The notes under the pieces were generated by a model that saw only the letters and a program-made list of their open reading frames with translations, ran no database searches and was not told the origin of the DNA. Positions 50,566 through 55,921 of a DNA stretch of 58,279 bases are shown in pieces. Numbering within the stretch: the first letter of the stretch is position 1; each line of letters opens with the position of its first letter. Source of the stretch: Streptomyces sp. NRRL WC-3605 (GTDB lineage: Bacteria > Actinomycetota > Actinomycetes > Streptomycetales > Streptomycetaceae); the NCBI RefSeq assembly GCF_001509795.1, contig NZ_LLZN01000068.1:1-58279 (forward strand), written 5' to 3'. The translations under genes were made by a program, and so were the position numbers.

Positions 50566-50892
50566 TCACCACCAGAGCGGGGTGAAGGCGACGGACGTGT
50601 TGTCGTTGCCCTGGTTGACCGAGGTGAACGCGGAGCCGTTGACCTGGGCGGTGTTGCTCTGGTTCGAGGCCCCGGACCCGGTCGCCTGCTGCTGGGTGGT
50701 CGACGAGGTGCCGAAGTTGTCGCCCCCGACCCCGCTGCCGAGGAGGCCCTGGACGGCGGTCGAGACGGCCGCGCTGGATCCGTCGTCCGCGAATGCGCCG
50801 TTGTCCGCGCTGGCCACCCCGGCGAACAGGGCGGCGGCGAGCGGGAGTGCGGTGAGGGCCGCGACGACGCGGGCGGTACGGATGCTTGCCAT
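50566..50892 (-). CDS. nepA: NepA-like secreted cell-wall protein
   Basis: The 108-residue protein has a signal peptide (ALTALPLAAALFAGVASA) and a mature part rich in Gly, Ser, Asn and Gln (GLLGSGVGGDNFGTSSTTQQ, SNQSNTAQVNGSAFTSVNQG), ending VAFTPLWW. In S. coelicolor NepA is a structural wall protein made in a subapical aerial compartment under SigN control and needed for spore dormancy. The match in signal, composition and genomic position is good. CTGGAGGAACAAC precedes the ATG at 50892. Longer in-frame extension is rejected. Confidence 0.82.
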   Translation of the reverse strand: MASIRTARVVAALTALPLAAALFAGVASADNGAFADDGSSAAVSTAVQGLLGSGVGGDNFGTSSTTQQQATGSGASNQSNTAQVNGSAFTSVNQGNDNTSVAFTPLWW

Positions 50893-51267
50893 GTTGTTCC
50901 TCCAGAACAGGTGCGCCCAGGCTCCCCGCCGGACGCATTGGTGGTGCGAGAAGTACTGCTTCTCTCCAGGCAGTTGGCCGACCGCCCCGGAGTCCTGCAC
51001 GACGTCGCGAGATCAGAGTTGCCCACCGGAACCCCGGCGAACCACCCCGGACGGCCCTATTCGCCCTCAAGCGTGATGACAAGTCGATAAACCCCTTTCG
51101 CCACACTTAGCCACCACTCGGGACAGTCAGGACAGTCCGGCCTCAAGCCCCGCAAGGGACGAAAGGTTCCATCAGTCGCTCGGACCACTCGCCACGACCG
51201 GCGTGTCACCCGCCGGCACCCACCGCCCCCTCTTCCCTTTTTCGAACACTCGTACGAACATAGAGGC

Positions 51268-52134
51268 ATGGCCACCACCGACCGGCAGGCCACGACGCTG
51301 GCCCTCGCACACGCCCTGTCAGCCGCCGAACGCGGACTGGCCGTCATCCCCCTGTCCCGGACGAAGCTCCCGGCCCTGCGCTCCCCGCACCGCGACGACC
51401 CCGCGCCCACGCCCTGCCACGGCGAGTGCGGCCGCCCCGGCCACGGCGTCTACGACGCCTCCACCGACCCCGCCCGCATCCGCGAGCTCTTCGCCGCCGC
51501 CCCCTGGGCCACCGGCTACGGCATTGCCTGCGGACTGCCGCCGCACCATCTGATCGGCGTCGACCTGGACACCAAGTCCGACGCGGACTCCTCGGCCGCC
51601 CTGCGCGAACTGGCGCTGCGGCACCTGTTCACGATCCCGCCCACCGTCGTCGTCCTGACGCCGAGCGGCGGCCGGCACCTGTGGCTGACCGGCCCGCCGG
51701 ACGTGATCGTGCCGAACTCCGCGGGCCGGCTCGCGCCCGGCATCGACATCCGCGGCGCCGGCGGCTACCTGGTCGGCCCCGGCTCCCGCACCGAGCACGG
51801 CGTCTACCGCACCGCCCCGGGCACCGCCCACATCGGCCCGGCACCCTGCCCGCGCGCGCTGCTGCGCCTGCTGCTCCCGCCGCCGCGCACACACCACCCC
51901 ACGCCCTCGTCGGCCGGCGGCCACGGGCAGGGCCTCGTCCAGTTCGTGCTGGCTGCCCACGAGGGCCAGCGCAACACCCGCCTGTTCTGGGCGGCCTGCC
52001 GGGCCTACGAGGACGGCATCGGGCCCGCCCTGGTCGAACCCCTCGTCGAGGCGGCTCTCGACACCGGCCTGACCGAACGGGAGGCCCGCGCCACGCTGGC
52101 CTCGGCGGCCCGCCTCACGGGCCACCACCCCTGA
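51268..52134 (+). CDS. Bifunctional DNA primase/polymerase (prim-pol) domain protein
   Basis: The 288-residue protein has an N-terminal prim-pol/AEP domain: LAHALSAAERGLAVIPLSRTKLPAL, YGIACGLPPHHLIGVDLDTK (the metal-binding DxD-type motif), TPSGGRHLWLTG and GIDIRGAGGYLVGPGS. It keeps a small helical C-terminal part but no helicase domain. Such stand-alone proteins occur on chromosomes and on integrative elements. The CHGECGRPGHGVYDA segment near residue 50 may bind zinc. Confidence 0.92.
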   Translation: MATTDRQATTLALAHALSAAERGLAVIPLSRTKLPALRSPHRDDPAPTPCHGECGRPGHGVYDASTDPARIRELFAAAPWATGYGIACGLPPHHLIGVDLDTKSDADSSAALRELALRHLFTIPPTVVVLTPSGGRHLWLTGPPDVIVPNSAGRLAPGIDIRGAGGYLVGPGSRTEHGVYRTAPGTAHIGPAPCPRALLRLLLPPPRTHHPTPSSAGGHGQGLVQFVLAAHEGQRNTRLFWAACRAYEDGIGPALVEPLVEAALDTGLTEREARATLASAARLTGHHP

Positions 52135-52192
52135 CACCGTCACCGGGAAAACCCGGGCGACCCGCCCCGCACGCCCGCCCTACAGTGCCGCC

Positions 52193-52623
52193 ATGTCCCT
52201 GACCCGTGTGATCCTCACGTCCGGCCGCGCCCTCGACCTCACCGAACTCCGGATGACGTCGACATACGGCGGCATGCTCGAGGGCTACCCCTGCAAGCTC
52301 GTCAACGACATGGCGATCCACGGCCTCCTGAACACCGCCCGGCAGACCCGCCCTTCATCGCCGGTCCACCTCGTCCCCCCTCACCTGGACCGCCCCGACC
52401 AGCAGGCGGGCCCCTTCGGCCCGGTCGAGATCCTGCCGCCCGTGGCCTGCGTCGGCTCGTTCCGCTCGACAGCCCTCGACCCCGCCCACGACCCGGTTCT
52501 GCACCGCTCGTCCCTCACGGTCGTCTGGTTCCAGCCGACGCCCCGGGTGCCGTCCGGCGAGGACGGCGAGGAGGCGTTGCGGGGGATCGACTGGGAGGGC
52601 TGGCGGAGGACTTCGAGTTGTAG
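52193..52623 (+). pseudogene. Conserved hypothetical gene with an apparent 1-bp frameshift near its 3' end
   Basis: The frame from the ATG at 52193 reads MSLTRVILTSGRALDLTELR, TYGGMLEGYPCKLVNDMAIHGLL and HDPVLHRSSLTVVWFQPTP, a conserved Streptomyces protein of about 143 residues with no known function. After ...GIDWEG the frame continues WRRTSSC and runs into the next gene. In the neighbouring frame the DNA reads LAEDFEL followed by TAG at 52621-52623, which looks like the proper C-terminus. One missing base around 52591-52605 explains this. It may be a real mutation or a sequencing error, and only the last ~7 residues are affected. Confidence 0.65.
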
Positions 52624-52640
52624 GACGGGCGGGAACGCTC

Positions 52641-52671
52641 TTGACCTGGAGCGCGCTCCAGATACCAGCAT
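52641..52671 (+). promoter_or_regulatory. MerR-type promoter/operator, probably leaderless
   Basis: TTGACC (52641-52646, -35) is followed by the perfect 16-bp palindrome CTGGAGCGCGCTCCAG (52646-52661). A weak -10 (CAGCAT at 52666-52671, 19-bp spacer) is typical of promoters twisted open by MerR activators. The transcription start would fall at about 52678, on or next to the ATG at 52679, so the reductase mRNA is probably leaderless. The MerR gene lies downstream of the reductase. Confidence 0.75.
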
Positions 52672-53620
52672 GAACGGCATGACGACGACCAGTGACCGCC
52701 AACTCATTCTGGGCACCATGGACTTCGGCACCCGCGTCGACACCGGCAGGGCCTTCGCGATCCTCGACTGCTTCGTCGCCGGCGGTGGCGTCTGGCTGGA
52801 CACGGCGAACTGCTACTCCTTCTGGAACGACCCCAGCGGTGTCGGCGGCGCGAGCGAGCGGGTGATCGGGGCGTGGCTGCGGGCCCGCCCGGGCACACGC
52901 GACGCGGTGCGTATCGCGACCAAGGTCCGACAGAATCCGCTCGTCCCGCACTCCTGGCCGCAGAGCGCCGAAGGGCTGTCCGCACGGGCCGTCCACGCCG
53001 GGGTGGAGGAGAGCCTGGCGCGGCTGGGCGTCGACCACGTCGACCTGCTGTGGGCGCACGCCGAGGACCGCGACGTACCGCTGGAGGAGACGGTGGGCGC
53101 CTTCGGCGAGCTCGTCGCCAAGGGGGCCGCCCTGCGGGTCGGGGCCGCGAACCACGCCGCCTGGCGGGTCGAACGCGCCCGGTCCCTGGCGCGGGAACAG
53201 CGCGTGGAGCCGTACACGGCCCTGCAACTGCGCCACTCCCTCGTGCAGCCCCGCCCCTACACCCCGCTCCCGGAGGCGGGCCACCGCCTGCTCACCGCCG
53301 AGGACCTGGACCTCGCGCGCTCCGAAGGGCTTGCCGTGTGGGCGTACAGCGCGCTGATCTGGGGGTCCTACGTACGCCCGGACAAGCCGCTGCCGACCGC
53401 CTACGATCACCCCGGCACGGCCCGGGTGCTGGCCGTCCTGGACGAGGTCGCCGCGGATCTGCGGGCCACGCGGAACCAGGTCGTCCTGGCGTGGCTGATG
53501 CGGCAGGGCATCGATCCGATCGTCGGCGTGAGCCGGGTGGAACAGCTCGAGGAAGCTCTGACGGCCCGCCAAGTAAGCCTCACCGACGCACACATGACGC
53601 GCTTCGAGGAAGCCCGGTAA
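52670..53620 (+). CDS. Aldo/keto reductase
   Basis: The 316-residue TIM-barrel oxidoreductase has GGGVWLDTANCYSFW (catalytic Asp/Tyr), a Lys in ATKVRQNP, HVDLLWAHAED (catalytic His), ALQLRHSL and the NADPH-binding VVLAWLMRQGIDPIVGVSR. The start is either ATG at 52670 or at 52679; no ribosome site is present, and the MerR-type promoter suggests leaderless translation from 52679. Through the upstream frameshift the reading frame is continuous with the preceding gene, which could be mis-annotated as a 475-residue fusion. Confidence 0.92.
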   Translation: MNGMTTTSDRQLILGTMDFGTRVDTGRAFAILDCFVAGGGVWLDTANCYSFWNDPSGVGGASERVIGAWLRARPGTRDAVRIATKVRQNPLVPHSWPQSAEGLSARAVHAGVEESLARLGVDHVDLLWAHAEDRDVPLEETVGAFGELVAKGAALRVGAANHAAWRVERARSLAREQRVEPYTALQLRHSLVQPRPYTPLPEAGHRLLTAEDLDLARSEGLAVWAYSALIWGSYVRPDKPLPTAYDHPGTARVLAVLDEVAADLRATRNQVVLAWLMRQGIDPIVGVSRVEQLEEALTARQVSLTDAHMTRFEEAR

Positions 53621-53643
53621 CCCACCCGAGGAGCCAGCCCCCC

Positions 53644-53991
53644 ATGACCACCGTCAGCCCGGCGACGGCCGCCGAACGCACCGGCGTCTCCCTCGACACC
53701 CTCCGGTACTACGAGCGCGAAGGACTCATCGGACCGATCCGGCGCTCCGCAGGCGGGCACCGGGAGTACACCGAGGACGACCTGTTCTGGATCGGCATGG
53801 TCACCTGCTTCCGCGACGCGGGCCTCGGCATCGCGGACCTGCGGGAGTTCGTCGCGATGCTCCGCGCCGACCACCCCCCGCACCACCGCGTCACCTTCCT
53901 CCGCGACCGCCGCGCGGCCCTGGAACAACGCGTGGACGCCCTGCGCCGGGCCATCGACGTCCTGGACGACAAGATCGCCTACTACAGCTGA
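53644..53991 (+). CDS. MerR family transcriptional regulator
   Basis: The 115-residue protein has the MerR winged helix (AAERTGVSLDTLRYYEREGLIGPIRRSAGGHREYTEDDLFWIGMVTCFRDAGL) and a coiled-coil dimerisation helix (FLRDRRAALEQRVDALRRAIDVLDDKI). It lies 23 bases after the reductase gene, so it probably regulates the palindromic promoter ahead of the reductase. No metal-binding cysteines are present, which suggests an organic or redox effector. Confidence 0.93.
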   Translation: MTTVSPATAAERTGVSLDTLRYYEREGLIGPIRRSAGGHREYTEDDLFWIGMVTCFRDAGLGIADLREFVAMLRADHPPHHRVTFLRDRRAALEQRVDALRRAIDVLDDKIAYYS

Positions 53992-54020
53992 GCGCGGGCC
54001 AGTTGTAGGACACTGGCGGC

Positions 54021-54221
54021 GTGACGACGGTGACGATCTGGGTCGACGGCTGGCAGGTGCAGTGCTGCGGCGAGAGCTTCGCCCCGGGCGACGCGGTCTC
54101 GTGGCCGCTCCTGCGTGAAGCCGGTCGGACCGGCACCGATCACGCTCTTCGGAATCTTCGTCCCGGCGACAGCGCTGCCACAGCACAGGACGTTCCGCCG
54201 TCGAAGCGGACGGAGTCCTAG
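54021..54221 (+). pseudogene. Truncated DUF6578-like gene remnant
   Basis: The N-terminal ~32 residues (MTTVTIWVDGWQVQCCGESF APGDAVSWPL) resemble the start of DUF6578 proteins (VWVDGWQMQCCG.PF.VGD.V.W.L), which are normally well over 100 residues. Here the match ends after SWPLL, and the frame stops at residue 66 with unrelated sequence. It is probably a 5' fragment left by a deletion. Confidence 0.45.
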
Positions 54222-54553
54222 ATGGTCGCCCGCCGGACCTGGTAGTTCCAGCGTGTGAGCGACCGGACGACGGTCTCGGCGCCGATGGGGTTGGCGCTGT
54301 GCACGTAGACCGTGCCGATCTGGAAGGGCCGCCCGTCGAAAGCCGCCTCTTCCAGGAGGGTCACCACGGGCAGGATGCTGTCGTCGCCGCCGAGGTCGTG
54401 GTCGAGCCAGAGTTCATCGATCGCCGTGTCGCGGTGCTCCTGCAGGAGCCTGACACCTTCGGCGCTGCTGCGCGCGATCCGCGTGGTCCACGGCAGTGGC
54501 CGGAGATCGTCTATACCGAGGATGACCGGCGGGACACGCGACTGTTCTGTCAT
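54218..54553 (-). CDS. Cyclic-phosphate processing receiver-domain (cREC) protein
   Basis: The 111-residue single-domain protein reads ILGIDDLRPLPWTTRIARSS with the acidic DD pair, LWLDHDLGGDDSILPVV with the central Asp, and IGTVYVHSANPIGAETVVRSL. It matches the cREC group of receiver-like domains, named for association with RNA/cyclic-phosphate processing systems. It lies alone at the edge of the island, converging with the DUF6578 remnant (4-base overlap at the stops). Confidence 0.75.
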   Translation of the reverse strand: MTEQSRVPPVILGIDDLRPLPWTTRIARSSAEGVRLLQEHRDTAIDELWLDHDLGGDDSILPVVTLLEEAAFDGRPFQIGTVYVHSANPIGAETVVRSLTRWNYQVRRATI

Positions 54554-54733
54554 GGGGCCATCATCACCGCTGACCGAACAAGGGTCAGAGCTGCGCTAGC
54601 GGCCAGCTCGCGTTCTGGGCCAACCAGACGGCCGCTCCCTTCGACTGCTGACCGGTTCCGGCGCCCGCGGCGACATGCGAACGGCCCCCGACCGATCAAC
54701 ACAGGTCAGGGGCCGTTCGTACTGCTTCCAGCG

Positions 54734-54789
54734 CGGTGGGTGTGGGATTTGAACCCACGGTGACGTCGCCGCCACGACGGTTTTCAAGA
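54734..54789 (-). other. 3' half of tRNA-Ser(TGA): probable att site of an integrated element
   Basis: On the complement this reads from TCTTGAAAA (anticodon loop with TGA) through a complete class II variable arm, the T-arm GTGGGTTCAAATCCCAC and the acceptor 3' strand ACCCACC with discriminator G. The 5' half (acceptor 5' strand and D-arm) is absent; the sequence upstream, towards higher coordinates, is unrelated. A duplicated tRNA 3' end is the usual scar of tyrosine-recombinase integration, which places an element to the right, with the intact tRNA expected at its far end outside this window. Confidence 0.75.
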
Positions 54790-54862
54790 GCGTCGCGCCA
54801 TCACTGTCGGCATCTAGCCTGACCTGCACAGATGTCGAAGATGCTCCGGAACTCCAGCTTGC

Positions 54863-54882
54863 TGGCCCACACATGGCCCACA
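54863..54882. repeat. Tandem TGGCCCACA pair near the att site
   Basis: TGGCCCACA occurs at 54863-54871 and 54874-54882 (11-bp period), about 75 bases inside the putative att site. It may be an integrase arm-type or excisionase site; alternatively it belongs to a decayed coding end. Confidence 0.4.
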
Positions 54883-55193
54883 TACATTCAGGGTGCCGCC
54901 CTTCGGCCTCCTGCGAGTCGGTGGCAGCGCCTCTTGTTTGATCAAGGGAGAGGCAAAGCGGTTGTCCCCGATACGCTTTCCAACTGTCCGCATGGCCGTT
55001 CGGGATCGGTCGTAGGCTTTCACGCGGCATCAGACGGGGTGCCCGTACAGCAATGAACGCCAACGGCCATCCGCGCGCTCGACAAAGACCAGGACAGTGA
55101 GGGCCTTCACTGGGGTACGCAATCGGGCTCCGGTCGCGTCTCCCCTCCGCCGGGCCCGCTCCCCGCTCCGCCCGCCCCTGAGCAGCCACGACA

Positions 55194-55215
55194 GGTGTGG
55201 GATCTGAACCCACGG
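55194..55215 (-). other. Second tRNA T-arm-like remnant
   Basis: GGTGTGGGATCTGAACCCACGG matches 54739-54760 (the T-arm of the tRNA-Ser fragment) at 21 of 22 positions, in the same orientation. The flanking sequence no longer pairs as a tRNA. It could be a second, older att scar. No gene is supported between 54790 and 55275. Confidence 0.5.
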
Positions 55216-55275
55216 GGGGTCGGGAAGGCGGCCTACGGCGAATACAAATCGGCGCGTGAGGGGACAGGTTGAACG

Positions 55276-55803
55276 TCAGCGTTCCGGGACGGCTGCGAGG
55301 AGGTTGGGGACGCCGCACGCGGTGGCGAGAAGGTCTGCGTAAGCGGTGAGAATGGTCCGGGTGTTGCGCAGCGCGGTGCGGAGGTCTCCGGCGTTGGGCC
55401 AGGCGTGTTCGTGGTCGCGGCGGGAGACGTCGGCAGGGCGGCAGTTCTCCCAGTCCTGCAGGGTCGGATGCCAGGAAGCCAGCAGGGGCCGAAGGCCGTA
55501 GTTGAGCATGGCCACGGCCAGATAGCCGAAGTTGTACTGGTCGCTCTTCTTGGGCTCGGCGACGTCGGGCCCGTACTTGCGCAGCACCTCGCGGGTTGTG
55601 TTGAACAGCGAGTAGAGGCTGCTCAGCGCCTCCCGCAGCAACCCTTCGTCCTCACGGAGCGGCACCACCGAGACTCGGGTCACGAGCTCGACGTACAGCT
55701 CCCAGGCCGCCCGTCGTTCGGCATCATTGGGTTCCCATGTTCCGGCGATCTCCAGTACACGCAGGTTGAGTTTGACCTCTACGCTCTTCGGTGCCCGCAC
55801 CAT
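55276..55803 (-). CDS. Unrecognised 175-residue protein, divergent partner of the TIR-NB-ARC-TPR gene
   Basis: It starts MVRAPKSVEVKLNLRVLEIA and is largely alpha-helical: AAWELYVELVTRVSVVPLRED, LLREALSSLYSLFNTTREVLRKYGP, FGYLAVAMLNYGLRPLLASWHPTLQDWEN and TALRNTRTILTAYADLLATACG. No signal peptide, membrane segment or catalytic motif is visible. AAGGAG lies six bases before the ATG at 55803. It is head-to-head with the TIR gene (118-bp gap), so they share a promoter region and probably a function. Codon usage is less GC-biased than in the core genes to the left. Confidence 0.8.
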   Translation of the reverse strand: MVRAPKSVEVKLNLRVLEIAGTWEPNDAERRAAWELYVELVTRVSVVPLREDEGLLREALSSLYSLFNTTREVLRKYGPDVAEPKKSDQYNFGYLAVAMLNYGLRPLLASWHPTLQDWENCRPADVSRRDHEHAWPNAGDLRTALRNTRTILTAYADLLATACGVPNLLAAVPER

Positions 55804-55921
55804 CGTCTGCTCCTTCCCCCAGCTTCCCGACCTTGAGGATTCGTCCCCCACGCTCACCGTATCGGCAGGATCATTGGTGCCGTGCCGCATCGGGGCGGCT
55901 ATGTGGGGCCAGGGGGCTGGT

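Noticed and set aside
54832..55056. Short frames on both strands just inside the att site, considered as an integrase end
   Set aside because: No catalytic Arg/His/Tyr signature of a tyrosine recombinase could be read; too short to support.
54596..55318. 240-codon minus-strand frame across the att region
   Set aside because: It runs through the tRNA-Ser fragment and both T-arm copies, has no ribosome site and no family-like segment.
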